64,000 nucleotides of DNA, taken from the NCBI GenBank assembly GCA_003762875.1, contig RIBL01000001.1, positions 294,125-358,124 on the forward strand, given 5' to 3'. The DNA comes from Muribaculaceae bacterium Isolate-110 (HZI). Its GTDB lineage: Bacteria > Bacteroidota > Bacteroidia > Bacteroidales > Muribaculaceae. Positions 54,601 through 63,260 of the stretch are shown piece after piece (positions within the stretch are counted from its first letter, which is position 1; every line of letters starts with the position of its first letter). The position numbers and the translations under genes were made by a program. The notes beneath the pieces are model-generated. The model saw only the letters and a program-made list of their open reading frames with translations. It was not told where the DNA came from and searched no databases.

Positions 54601-55914
54601 ATGCCAATACCTAAAACCCTTGCTCGCCAGAATCCAAAGCTGGGGCAAAAGAAACTCCAAGACGGACGGGCGAGCCTATTTCTTGACTTCTACCTCGGTC
54701 GGCATGAAGTCCCGGTACTTGACGAAAACGGCAAGCCCGTTCTCTATACCGAGGGGCTCATGGCGGGTAAACCGAAATCCAAAATCACCCACGAGAGAAG
54801 ACGCGAAAGCCTCAATCTCTATGTATGGCTAAATCCTCGCAATGCACAAGAGCGGTTGCAGAACAAGAACACACTCGCACTCGCCGAGAAGATAAGGTTT
54901 GAGCGTGAGCAGGAGTTTTTGGAATACCGTGAGGGATACCGATTGCAGAAAGATCGTGAGCAAAACTTTCACGAGTTTTTTCGCAAGCTATACCACGAGG
55001 ACGCGACCTACACCAAATCCTCCAAACTCTCGTTCCGGCTTATCCATAACCGCTTCATCAAGTATCTGGAATCAATCCCCCGATTGCAGAAATACGCCAA
55101 GTTCATGCGCTTCGAGTTCGTGACAAACGAGCTTGCCGCAGGATTTGCCGAATGGCTCAAAGGGGTATGCGCCGGAGAGGGAGCGAGAAAGTCATTCTTC
55201 TATTTCAAGAAAGGCTGCACCATCGCAGTGGAGGAAGGTGCGATGAAGAAAAATCCCTGCAACGGTATTGTAATCCGCTGTGACGCGAATGTTTTGACGA
55301 AGAGCATACTTTCGCCTGAGGAAATAGAGAGGCTGTTATGCACCCGTTACAAGCAGGAACGCCCCGACATCCAAAGGGCATTTGTGTTCTCGCTCTATAC
55401 AGGGCTGCGGTTCTGCGACGTGAAGAACATCACCTATGCCAACATAGACTTCGCCACCAAGACAATGCGTTTCAACCAAATAAAGAGCGAGGGAAGAAGC
55501 GCGCACAGCCATGTGGTAATGCCGCTAAGTAAGGACTTAATGGAGTTGATAGGCTTTCCGCGCGACCCCGAAGATATGTCGGAGAAAATATTTCCTTTGC
55601 CCGATACATCTATTTGCAGCCGACATCTAAAACGGTGGGTAAAGGAAGCCGGGATAAACAAGCACATCACATGGCATTGCGCGCGTCACAGTTTCGCTGT
55701 AAATCTTCTAAATGCCGGAGCGAACATCAAGACGGTATCGGCATTGCTCGGACATTCAAGCATAAAGATGACGGAGAAATATCTCCATGTCATAGACAGT
55801 CAGAAGAAAGACGCAATCAACAGCCTCGGACGCATAAGTTTCAAGCGCGATATGGTCTATACGGTTGCGACCGATGATGATTTGGAAGAAGATATTGAAG
55901 CTGACGCCGTATGA
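54601..55914 (+). CDS. Tyrosine site-specific recombinase (integrase 2)
   Basis: A 437-aa integrase, from the ATG at 54601 that aligns with the start of integrase 1 and follows the promoter. It has the same arm-binding and core-binding regions and a complete catalytic set: Arg in TGLRFCD (about residue 270), HCARH, GHSS, and Tyr in EKYLHV. An acidic tail (DDDLEEDIEADAV) is absent from integrase 1. It should catalyse integration and excision at the AGTACAAC-containing repeats flanking the element. Confidence 0.93.
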   Translation: MPIPKTLARQNPKLGQKKLQDGRASLFLDFYLGRHEVPVLDENGKPVLYTEGLMAGKPKSKITHERRRESLNLYVWLNPRNAQERLQNKNTLALAEKIRFEREQEFLEYREGYRLQKDREQNFHEFFRKLYHEDATYTKSSKLSFRLIHNRFIKYLESIPRLQKYAKFMRFEFVTNELAAGFAEWLKGVCAGEGARKSFFYFKKGCTIAVEEGAMKKNPCNGIVIRCDANVLTKSILSPEEIERLLCTRYKQERPDIQRAFVFSLYTGLRFCDVKNITYANIDFATKTMRFNQIKSEGRSAHSHVVMPLSKDLMELIGFPRDPEDMSEKIFPLPDTSICSRHLKRWVKEAGINKHITWHCARHSFAVNLLNAGANIKTVSALLGHSSIKMTEKYLHVIDSQKKDAINSLGRISFKRDMVYTVATDDDLEEDIEADAV

Positions 55915-55997
55915 TATTTTGAATATCGGGCAAATAGGCTTAACTTTGCATACGAATCGCAGTCATAAATTTATTTTGATTGTGGATTTTAGTGGTG

Positions 55998-56029
55998 GGA
56001 CACTGGGAGGGATACCCGGTGTCCTTTTT
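55998..56029 (+). terminator. Intrinsic terminator after integrase 2
   Basis: ggacactggg (55998-56007) pairs with cccggtgtcc (56015-56024) with one G-T pair, loop agggata, followed directly by TTTTT. It is a textbook rho-independent terminator. Confidence 0.85.
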
Positions 56030-56099
56030 CTTCTCGTTGCCGAAATTCACACCACATTTGCAAATCCCGAAAAATTTTAGTAACTTAATATAGCAATCC

Positions 56100-56713
56100 G
56101 GGCAAAGAATTAGCCGATTTCAGTTAACCGTTAGTCAATGTAAGTCGCAAGGTGCTGAAAGTTTGGATATTCCGTGCCGGGGTTGTAATTTCGTTGCGTC
56201 GACAAGGAAACGACCGCCGAAAAGAAAAAGCAGGACGCACTGCGGAACATTTCGGACAAAGCCGGACACGGCGAACCATCGCGGAGATTTCCTTGTTTGA
56301 GTAACGGAGCATTGGCAGCCGACGTGCCGGACGCACCGATTAAAACCGCTACGGAGATTGTAGCGACACCGGTGTGACCCCTCTGCCACCGCACCCTTGC
56401 GAAAGGGCGAAACACTGATATGCCCGTATAAATTACACCGTTATCAATGGCGATAGCCATTGCCGATAACCGGTAAGCACCGTTATTGCCTTATATCCCG
56501 GGGCGATATCCGTGCATTGGAGTAGAAAGTATATCATTCGGTTTCGCCGTTTGCAGATTAGAGGACAGTTGTCCGAAACATTATCAACCGCCGACCAGCC
56601 TTATCCCTCCGGGTGTAGTCATGGGCTGCGAGGCAAAATTATTATTAACCCAAATGACAACACCCCAACATCAGTATGATGATACCGTTAACGTTCTCAA
56701 TCCGTAAAATCCC
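56100..56713 (+). other. Long structured non-coding region of the element
   Basis: About 600 bases without a credible gene. Several strong RNA-type hairpins are visible: cccttgcgaaaggg with a GCGA tetraloop (about 56391-56406), and accgttatc-aatggc-gata-gccatt-gcc-gataaccggt (about 56437-56474), followed by a partial copy gcaccgttattgcc. Short open frames on both strands lack start signals and overlap each other. It may hold a regulatory or antisense RNA, or an origin. The sense strand is unknown. Confidence 0.45.
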
Positions 56714-56764
56714 ATGCCCGATGCGCTAAACTTCATCCAACCCACTAAAACATCCACATCCACA

Positions 56765-57130
56765 ATGAACATGACTGACTTTTTACACCTCCCCTTCGTC
56801 GAAGTCCTCAAACTTCTCGTAAAGGGGTCGGTAGAGGAATACCTCGCCGAGAAAGAAGCAACTACAAATCAGACCACAGCCCAACCCGACTGTGAATCGC
56901 TCGACATGAAAGGTGCGTTGGAGCTGCTCAACGCCAACGGCTATCCCATAAAGAGAGGGCAGCTCTACAAGGAAACGAGCGCGGGAACAGTGCCGTTCCA
57001 GAAATTCGGGCGAAAACTCCATTTCAAAAAATCGCAGCTGCTTGAATGGGCTGAATCTCGGCTGATAGACGGTAACGCCGTAGGTGTGCTTGTACCCGCC
57101 AACGTAGCGCAGAAAGGGGGTAAGCGATGA
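56765..57130 (+). CDS. Helix-turn-helix (excisionase-like) protein
   Basis: A 121-aa protein from the ATG at 56765; an in-frame ATG at 56714 would add 17 residues and cannot be excluded. The C-terminal half has the HTH_17/MerR-like pattern used by excisionases: LDMKGALELLNANGYPIKRG, QLYKETSAGTVPFQKFGRKL, HFKKSQLLEWAESR. It probably binds the element's own DNA to direct excision or control the next genes. Its end overlaps the DUF3987 gene (ATGA). Confidence 0.8.
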   Translation: MNMTDFLHLPFVEVLKLLVKGSVEEYLAEKEATTNQTTAQPDCESLDMKGALELLNANGYPIKRGQLYKETSAGTVPFQKFGRKLHFKKSQLLEWAESRLIDGNAVGVLVPANVAQKGGKR

Positions 57131-58473
57131 AAAAGGAAGAAACCGCCGAAAAGAGGAACACACCCGGCAACCCCTTTCCGCTTGACGTGCTGCCCAAGAA
57201 AATGCGCGATATAGTCACTGAGGCAAACACTGTACTCGGCTTCCCGAAAGACTATCTCGCAATGTCCATGCTCACGGCTATGGCGGCTGCGATAGGCAAC
57301 ACCCACAAGGTCGAATACAATACCTGCTGGCAGGAGTATTGCATTCTTTTCGTCGCTCTTGTCGGTCGTCCGGGAGCGAACAAGAGCCACCCTTTGAGTT
57401 TCGCCATGCAGCCGTTGATTGATTTCGACGCGGAGCAGTCGGCAATCTTCAACGAGGCGATGAAACGCTACGGAGCGGCAATGGAACTGCCGCTGAAAGA
57501 GAGAGCCGCCAACGGCTACGACACCAACCCCACCGAGCCGAGGCGCATACGGTTCACCATGCAGGATGTCACCCCGGAGGCAGTCCACCGCATACTCTCG
57601 GAAAATCCGAGGGGGCTGTGCCTATATGCCGACGAACTCGCCGCATGGTTCAAGAACTTCAACCGCTACAACAACGGCTCCGAATCCGAGTTCTGGATGT
57701 CGGTGTTCAACCACAAGGTAGCCATGTCCGACCGCAAGAGCAGCCAGAGCGGTGTGTTCATCGCCAATCCGTTCCTATGCGTAATCGGTACAATCCAGCC
57801 CAAAGTGCTGGGCGAACTCGCCGCCGGCAACCGCAACGCCAACGGCTTCATGGAGCGTTTTCTCTTTGTCGTGCCGGACGACCAATCAAAGGTGAAATGG
57901 AGCAGCGAAAGAAAAACGCCCTCGTTCGACATCGTTGCGGCATGGCGTGAGATAATCTCCAAGCTGACGGATATTGTTCCGGCAACCGACACCAACGGCA
58001 ATGTAATCCCGGAGAACGTGCTGTTTGCACCCGAAGCCTTCGACCGCCTTGTAAAATGGCAGAACGACTACACCGACAAGTGCAACGCCGAGGAAAGCGA
58101 CACGCAGACCGCCATAGCGAGCAAACTCGAAATCTATGCCGTAAGGTTCTGCCTCCTGCTGGCTATTGCTGACTGGGCTACCGGGGCAAAGAAGAAAAAG
58201 GCGATAGACACCGCCGTTGTCGAGCGTTCAATCCGGCTGACGGAGTATTTCCGCGTGACAGCCGCAAAGGTGCAGGGCATAATCGGCGAGGACGGTTTGA
58301 CCGATGTGCAGCTTGCCGTGATGTCGGAACTGCCCGACACGTTCACCACCGCCGAAGGTGTCGCGATAGCCGCCAAAAACGGAATGCCGGAACGGACATT
58401 CAAGCGTTTCCTTCGTGAAAAACGGGGCGTTTTCTTCTCGCGCGACAGTCACGGCACATACACCAAATTCTAA
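57127..58473 (+). CDS. DUF3987 domain protein
   Basis: A 448-aa protein of the DUF3987 family, found in Bacteroidales mobile elements. It contains a P-loop-like GRPGANKSHPL near residue 80, PLDVLPKKMRDIVTEANTVL at the start and ENPRGLCLYADELAAWFKNF in the middle, a possible Walker B region. The family is assumed to be a replication- or mobilisation-associated ATPase, not proven. It is coupled to the HTH gene and followed by the oriT-like region. Confidence 0.85.
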   Translation: MKKEETAEKRNTPGNPFPLDVLPKKMRDIVTEANTVLGFPKDYLAMSMLTAMAAAIGNTHKVEYNTCWQEYCILFVALVGRPGANKSHPLSFAMQPLIDFDAEQSAIFNEAMKRYGAAMELPLKERAANGYDTNPTEPRRIRFTMQDVTPEAVHRILSENPRGLCLYADELAAWFKNFNRYNNGSESEFWMSVFNHKVAMSDRKSSQSGVFIANPFLCVIGTIQPKVLGELAAGNRNANGFMERFLFVVPDDQSKVKWSSERKTPSFDIVAAWREIISKLTDIVPATDTNGNVIPENVLFAPEAFDRLVKWQNDYTDKCNAEESDTQTAIASKLEIYAVRFCLLLAIADWATGAKKKKAIDTAVVERSIRLTEYFRVTAAKVQGIIGEDGLTDVQLAVMSELPDTFTTAEGVAIAAKNGMPERTFKRFLREKRGVFFSRDSHGTYTKF

Positions 58474-58857
58474 ATTTACCCTTGACATTTTTGGCACTTT
58501 GGCATTTTCACCCTTACGGGCGATTGTGCCAAAATGCCGAAAGTGCCACGGGGTTATCCCTAAATTTGAAATGATGAAATCAATGTTTTTTCTCGGTGTA
58601 CCACTATACCTGTTACAGTGGTGTACCGCCCTGCGACCCTCGTTTGGGGAGCAGTTCCATCCGTGCTGCCGCGCACGGAAATTACATCCATGCGGGAAAT
58701 TCCTTAGCATATTAGGGAATTTTTCGAGCCGCATTGTCTGCGACAACGCTAAAAATATCCCCAATATGCCAAAGGGTGACATCCCTTTGGAAACCCCGGA
58801 ACGGCTTAATGTGAAGCCGTACACCACGATTGCTCCGCAACAAAAACTCGTTCGCCT
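58474..58857. other. oriT candidate: inverted-repeat-rich region before the relaxase
   Basis: This 384-base gap has three clear inverted repeats: tggcactttggcatttt (58492-58508) with its near-complement at 58531-58548; a perfect 12-bp pair cggtgtaccact/agtggtgtaccg (58594-58605, 58617-58628); and tccgtgc/gcacgga near 58650-58670. Such repeats directly upstream of a MobV relaxase are the expected place for its nicking site. An open frame crossing the gap (58415-58861) has no family-like sequence. Confidence 0.55.
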
Positions 58858-60480
58858 ATGAGCTACGCAGTGCTCCACATCATCAAGGCGAACTCGTCTT
58901 TGAACTCGATAGCCAAGCATATCGAGCGCACCTCCCATCCCGACAACGCAGACCCGGAGCGGACGCACCTCAACCGCTACGGGCTGGTCGAATATCCCGA
59001 CGGGATAACCGGGCTTGCGGCGGCTGTCGAACACCGCATAGCCAATGCCGGGATAACCCGGAAAATCTCCGACCGGCAGGTACGCTGCCTCAACATGGTG
59101 ATGACCTCCGACAACGAGGGTATGCAGAAAATCATCGACGCCGGAAAACTCGACCAATGGATAGCCGACAACATCAAGTGGGTTCGTGACACATTCGGCA
59201 GCGACAATGTTGTCGGAGCAGCCCTGCACATGGACGAGCGCACACCGCACCTCCACATAGCGGTCGTTCCGATAGTGACCACCGAAAGAAAGAAGAAAGC
59301 GAGGGAGGCGGCGGTGAAGAAGCGTTACCGCACGAAGCCGACCAACCGCCCACGACTGTGTGCCGATGACATAATGGAGCGTAAGGCGATGAGCCGCTAC
59401 CAAGACCTCTATGCCGAGGCAATGGCGAAATACGGATTGGAGCGAGGCGTCCGAGGCTCCGAAGCCCGCCATATCGACCAGCACGAATACTACCGCCAAT
59501 GCCAGCGCGAGAAAGCCGTACTTGAAAAGGATGTAGCCGAACTCTCCACCGAGAAAAAGAAACTCGACAAGGAGAAGAAATCATTGGAGAGCAAGGTCGG
59601 TCATCTTGAATGCAGCGCAATCGCCCTTGACGCTCAAAAGAAGCAGTTGAGGCAGGTAAACGAGGAAATCCGGCAGACAAACCGCGAACTCTATTCCGAG
59701 AATACCCGGCTGACCGAGGCAAATTCTTCTCTCGCCGCCGAAAACAAATCGCTTGCCTATACCAATGCCGGACTTTCGGAAGAAGCCACAAGACTTTCGG
59801 CACAGCGGGAGAATCTTGCAGCGGACAACGAAAGGCTGACCGTCGAGAAAAAGGCATACGAGGCACAGACCTCCGAGGCACGGCAGGAGGCAGAAACCGC
59901 CATGCGTGAACGTGATGAAGCCAAAGCCGAGCGTGACGCACAACGGAAAGAAGCCGTCAGCAACATAGCCAACATCTTCACCGGGAGCAAGACCAAGCGG
60001 CTTGAAGCCGAGGTTGCACGGAAGGATAATGAAATCCGGGAGCTGAAAGACCGTGCCGAGGCAAGGGAGCAGGACTTTCGCCGTGAGATGTCCAACCTAT
60101 CCGACAACCTCCGCAGACAAAAGGAGAGTGAAGCCTCCACTATCCGGATACACAACTATCTGGAAACCGACCTCAACACGTTCTTCCCCGATGTGCTCCC
60201 GATGTTGGAGGCGGCGAGAGAATGCCGAGAGGTCGGTTTGTCGGACACTGTAACCCGTGCATTGCTTGACCAGAAGCCGCGATATTTTAAGGAGGGAGCA
60301 ACCATACATTCGGAAACATACCGTCAAGATTTCGATGTGTCCAACGCAGAGGTGCAAATCAAGCGCAATCCAACCGACAACAAATTTCACCTCCACATCA
60401 ACGGTACCCGTGTGTTCCAGTGGCTCAAAGAGCAATGGCAGAAGCTGAAACAAACTTTCAGCCGAGGTATTAGACGCTGA
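58858..60480 (+). CDS. MobV family relaxase (plasmid recombination/mobilisation protein)
   Basis: A 540-aa relaxase. The N-terminal domain has the MobV motifs: YAVLHIIKANSSLNSIAKHI at the start, NRYGLVEYPDG, and the metal-binding triad region H124-M-D126-E127-RTP-H131-L-H133. From about residue 215 a long coiled coil (heptads through about 400) leads to a C-terminal domain. It nicks oriT and leads the strand during mobilisation by a co-resident conjugative system. A strong hairpin follows its stop. Confidence 0.92.
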   Translation: MSYAVLHIIKANSSLNSIAKHIERTSHPDNADPERTHLNRYGLVEYPDGITGLAAAVEHRIANAGITRKISDRQVRCLNMVMTSDNEGMQKIIDAGKLDQWIADNIKWVRDTFGSDNVVGAALHMDERTPHLHIAVVPIVTTERKKKAREAAVKKRYRTKPTNRPRLCADDIMERKAMSRYQDLYAEAMAKYGLERGVRGSEARHIDQHEYYRQCQREKAVLEKDVAELSTEKKKLDKEKKSLESKVGHLECSAIALDAQKKQLRQVNEEIRQTNRELYSENTRLTEANSSLAAENKSLAYTNAGLSEEATRLSAQRENLAADNERLTVEKKAYEAQTSEARQEAETAMRERDEAKAERDAQRKEAVSNIANIFTGSKTKRLEAEVARKDNEIRELKDRAEAREQDFRREMSNLSDNLRRQKESEASTIRIHNYLETDLNTFFPDVLPMLEAARECREVGLSDTVTRALLDQKPRYFKEGATIHSETYRQDFDVSNAEVQIKRNPTDNKFHLHINGTRVFQWLKEQWQKLKQTFSRGIRR

Positions 60481-60487
60481 TATAACA

Positions 60488-60520
60488 AGACCGCCGAGAA
60501 AAATTCATTCTCGGCGGTCT
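60488..60520. terminator. Bidirectional terminator between relaxase and cargo gene
   Basis: A perfect 13-bp stem (agaccgccgagaa with ttctcggcggtct) and 7-base loop lie between the convergent relaxase (+) and outer-membrane barrel (-) genes. Confidence 0.82.
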
Positions 60521-60542
60521 ATGACAATAATTTAGAACCTTT

Positions 60543-62864
60543 TTACATACGGCTCTTTTCATTTTCTCCGGCTCCCGTACCACGATATTTAGAACGGGTG
60601 GTATTGAATTTATATCTTACAGCAAATCGTATTGAGCGACTTTCAAACTGATTGTAGGTATAAGTCATTATATCTCCGCTATACATTGTAGTTCTGTCTG
60701 GATAGTTGTTCAACAGGTCAGTTGCATACAAGGTAAGAGAAAGATTATTGTTGAGGAATGATTTACGCACCAACAAATCAATTTTATTAGTTGGTTTCAT
60801 AAATGTATTTTGTCCATTGCCAGCGGTCGTGAATTGAAAATCCGCTCCCAAAGTCCAATTCTTCGGCAAAGAGAAAAGGTTTTCAAGAGTGAACGAGAAG
60901 AACGGTTTTCCGAGGGATAATTTCTCGCCTCGATATGTTGTGGTATAAAATTGTTTCATCATACCGATGACAGGTTGAGGCTTCCAACACCCGATTGTCG
61001 GTTGTGCGCCAATTGCTACTTGCAGTTGCGTGTAATGGGGCACATTTTCAAAAGACATCACTTTTACAGCAGGGTCATCTTTATATGCGCTTGTTTTCCA
61101 AAAGATAGCGTCAGTTTCGTGATTGACCGATACTTGGGCGAAAAAATATTTCCACATACCCATCAATTGGAATAGATAGATTTTCGTAGGCTGCAACTTG
61201 GGATTGCCGCATTGATAGGAAAAACGGTTGATGTATTCGATACCACCATCAAGCTGTCGGTAGGTTGGACGGCGCGTCTTGTTGGTAAACGAGAAAGAAA
61301 GATTTACTTTATTGATTGGTGCGCTCAAAGAGAACGTCGGAAAGAAATTGTTGTAGTTTTTCGACTGGTCTTTTTGAAGCTGATTGTTTTCAAAGTATTT
61401 ATAATTAACGTGCTCATATCTTAGCCCTGCCGAAACATTAACTACTCCGAATGTCTGCGATAAGGATGCAAATGCAGCTATGTTATCCTCGTGAATGTCA
61501 GTCAATGAATTGTCAATTGGCACGCCTTCATAAGTGTTTGCATAGTTCAATCTGGAGTTGGTGTATTCCTCGCCGACCTCAATACTTCCTTTCCAGACCG
61601 GATAGGAAAGGATTAGTTTTTCCGCCAACAATCGGCTTTTCTTCAATCCTGCCGATACTATATGTCGGTCATCATCCGGATTATTTGCATTGGTTTCAAA
61701 TTGATCATCGCTTCTATCACCTCTTGATTGTGTGAAATCAGCATTAAAATCCACATCAAGTTTGCCGAAAGAGCCATTGTAATACAAGTTTGCTTCCTGC
61801 ACAGGTCTTACAATGCCCTTGTTCAGCCAATCATAAGATATTTCATCGGTAGATGTCAATTCCGATTGGGTATAAAGGCTGACATTGGATATTCCGTAGG
61901 AGTGAACATCATCCCTCTCTCGGCCTATGCGGTAGTAGGCTCCTATGGAATGGTTTTCCAAAAATTGATAGCTGAAACCAAGTTTACCATATAAATTATT
62001 TGCCTTTACATCGCTTTCCGCATTTATAAATTGATGAAGAGTATTATCCCCATAGGTCAGCATTTCAGCCTCATTTTTATTATTTCTTTTGCCGAAATAA
62101 AAATATCCATTACCAAATATTTCCAATCCGTTATGACGATAATTCAGAGATATGTCCGTTGTATTCCGGGCAAAATGTGAGGCTGAAATTTGGTCATAGA
62201 GATTTGCGCCGAAGCCTTCGCCTTTAGGCGGTATGGTCTTGATTCTTATAACGGATTGCACTTCCGATGAATATTGTGCGCCGGGATTCGTTACCACCTC
62301 GACGGAACGTATATTTTCAGAACTTAGTTGCTGCAATTCAGTCGAACTCCTTACGAGTTTACCGTTGATGTATATAAGTGGTGTTCCTTTTCCAAAAACG
62401 GTAAATGAACCATCAGATTCGCTCACCAACGGAAGATGTGACAGAACATCGTTTGCGGTTCCTAACTTGGACAGCACACTATTCTCCACACTTGTTACCA
62501 TTGCGTTTCCTTTGAGGCGCGTTGTCGGCAGATTGGCTTTGACAACTACCTCGTCGAGCATTACGGAAGATTCTTTCAGCGTGATTGTTCCGAAATCGCC
62601 TGTCAGTGCAATCGGCGCAAGATAATCCTCGTAACCCACCATAGCTATTTTAATCTTATTGGCGGAAGAATACGGCTGTTCAAAGACGAATATGCCGTTA
62701 TCATCAGTTACGACCCCACTGACAAATGTGCTGTCTTTGAGAAGAACCACGTTGGCAAACGGAAGAGGCTCTTTATCCGTTCCTACGACTAAGCCCTTTA
62801 ATGCTTGAGCCGATACTGACAGCGACATCAAGCAAAGAAGAATGAATGTGATTGATTTACGCAT
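60543..62864 (-). CDS. Outer-membrane beta-barrel receptor (TonB-dependent-like), element cargo
   Basis: A 773-aa exported protein. A signal peptide (FILLCLMSLSVSAQA) precedes a carboxypeptidase-regulatory-like domain (LKGLVVGTDKEPLPFANVVL). A plug-like domain follows (MLDEVVVKANLPTTRLKGNA, LPLVSESDGSFTVFGKGTPL, NIRSVEVVTNPGAQYSSEV), then a large barrel of the OMP_b-brl_3 type (LSLTLYATDLLNNYPDRT near the end). No SusD-like partner is encoded nearby, which argues against a glycan-import pair. A peptide, metal or signal receptor is possible. It is markedly more AT-rich than the mobilisation genes and appears to be cargo. Confidence 0.87.
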   Translation of the reverse strand: MRKSITFILLCLMSLSVSAQALKGLVVGTDKEPLPFANVVLLKDSTFVSGVVTDDNGIFVFEQPYSSANKIKIAMVGYEDYLAPIALTGDFGTITLKESSVMLDEVVVKANLPTTRLKGNAMVTSVENSVLSKLGTANDVLSHLPLVSESDGSFTVFGKGTPLIYINGKLVRSSTELQQLSSENIRSVEVVTNPGAQYSSEVQSVIRIKTIPPKGEGFGANLYDQISASHFARNTTDISLNYRHNGLEIFGNGYFYFGKRNNKNEAEMLTYGDNTLHQFINAESDVKANNLYGKLGFSYQFLENHSIGAYYRIGRERDDVHSYGISNVSLYTQSELTSTDEISYDWLNKGIVRPVQEANLYYNGSFGKLDVDFNADFTQSRGDRSDDQFETNANNPDDDRHIVSAGLKKSRLLAEKLILSYPVWKGSIEVGEEYTNSRLNYANTYEGVPIDNSLTDIHEDNIAAFASLSQTFGVVNVSAGLRYEHVNYKYFENNQLQKDQSKNYNNFFPTFSLSAPINKVNLSFSFTNKTRRPTYRQLDGGIEYINRFSYQCGNPKLQPTKIYLFQLMGMWKYFFAQVSVNHETDAIFWKTSAYKDDPAVKVMSFENVPHYTQLQVAIGAQPTIGCWKPQPVIGMMKQFYTTTYRGEKLSLGKPFFSFTLENLFSLPKNWTLGADFQFTTAGNGQNTFMKPTNKIDLLVRKSFLNNNLSLTLYATDLLNNYPDRTTMYSGDIMTYTYNQFESRSIRFAVRYKFNTTRSKYRGTGAGENEKSRM

Positions 62865-62914
62865 ATTGTGATGTACTATTTGAATGCAAAAACGTGAGCC
62901 AACTATGCCACGTC

Positions 62915-63031
62915 GTAATTGGAGGTCGTAGGAAACCTGTCGTGCAGATGTAACAATAGTGACCCACGCATATGCGTGAGAACCACTATGCTATCGTTGC
63001 ACGCTTGAAAAGTTCCTACGTTTCTAATTAC
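62915..63031. repeat. 117-nt imperfect inverted repeat upstream of the cargo gene
   Basis: The ends gtaatt/aattac, internal gtaggaa/ttcctac and gtgca/tgcac, and a central perfect palindrome cacgcatatgcgtg (62965-62978) are symmetrically placed about one axis. It would lie in the 5' leader or promoter region of the barrel gene. It could be a regulatory RNA, a protein-binding site or a recombination site. Confidence 0.6.
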
Positions 63032-63240
63032 AAGATAAGCATATTGCTTCTTATTTTACCAAAATGTCTGGACTGACCGCAGCCAATCCGACTGCAAAAT
63101 TAACGATTTTTTCTCAATGCCCGCTGTTTCCAAGCCTCAAATCTTCGGAAAATCCATCGAAAGAAAGTCAATTAAATAAAACAAACACCTCTTAAAAATC
63201 CGTAAATTCACTATCAATCCTTTCGTTTATCTCCTCAAAC

Positions 63241-63260
63241 AGTACAACTTTAGTACAACC
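63241..63260. repeat. Right end direct repeat of the integrative element (att)
   Basis: Identical to 54498-54517 over 20 bases; the bases just outside both copies differ. It is the likely attR of the element. Confidence 0.75.

Larger units (their letters stand above)
54498..63260. mobile_element. Integrative mobilizable element, about 8.8 kb
   Basis: Bounded by 20-bp direct repeats. The content in order is tyrosine integrase, long non-coding region, HTH protein, DUF3987 protein, oriT-like inverted repeats, MobV relaxase and an outer-membrane barrel gene as cargo. There is no conjugative (Tra) apparatus, so it would rely on a helper. The cargo is more AT-rich than the mobilisation genes, suggesting separate origins. 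Confidence 0.78.

Noticed and set aside
56131..56460. 109-codon - frame in the non-coding region of the element
   Set aside because: No promoter or ribosome-binding signal, overlapping frames on both strands, and strong hairpins that argue for an RNA or DNA-site function. A conserved-protein test was not possible here.
58415..58861. 148-codon + frame in the gap before the relaxase
   Set aside because: It overlaps the end of the DUF3987 gene in another frame and runs through the inverted repeats; the product has no domain-like sequence. The gap is better explained as oriT.
58228..59499. 423-codon open frame on the - strand across the DUF3987 and relaxase genes
   Set aside because: Antisense to the relaxase catalytic motifs; no recognisable domain.
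53000..63000. CRISPR array or defence island in the mobile region
   Set aside because: No regularly spaced direct repeats, no cas, restriction, toxin-antitoxin or abortive-infection genes recognised.
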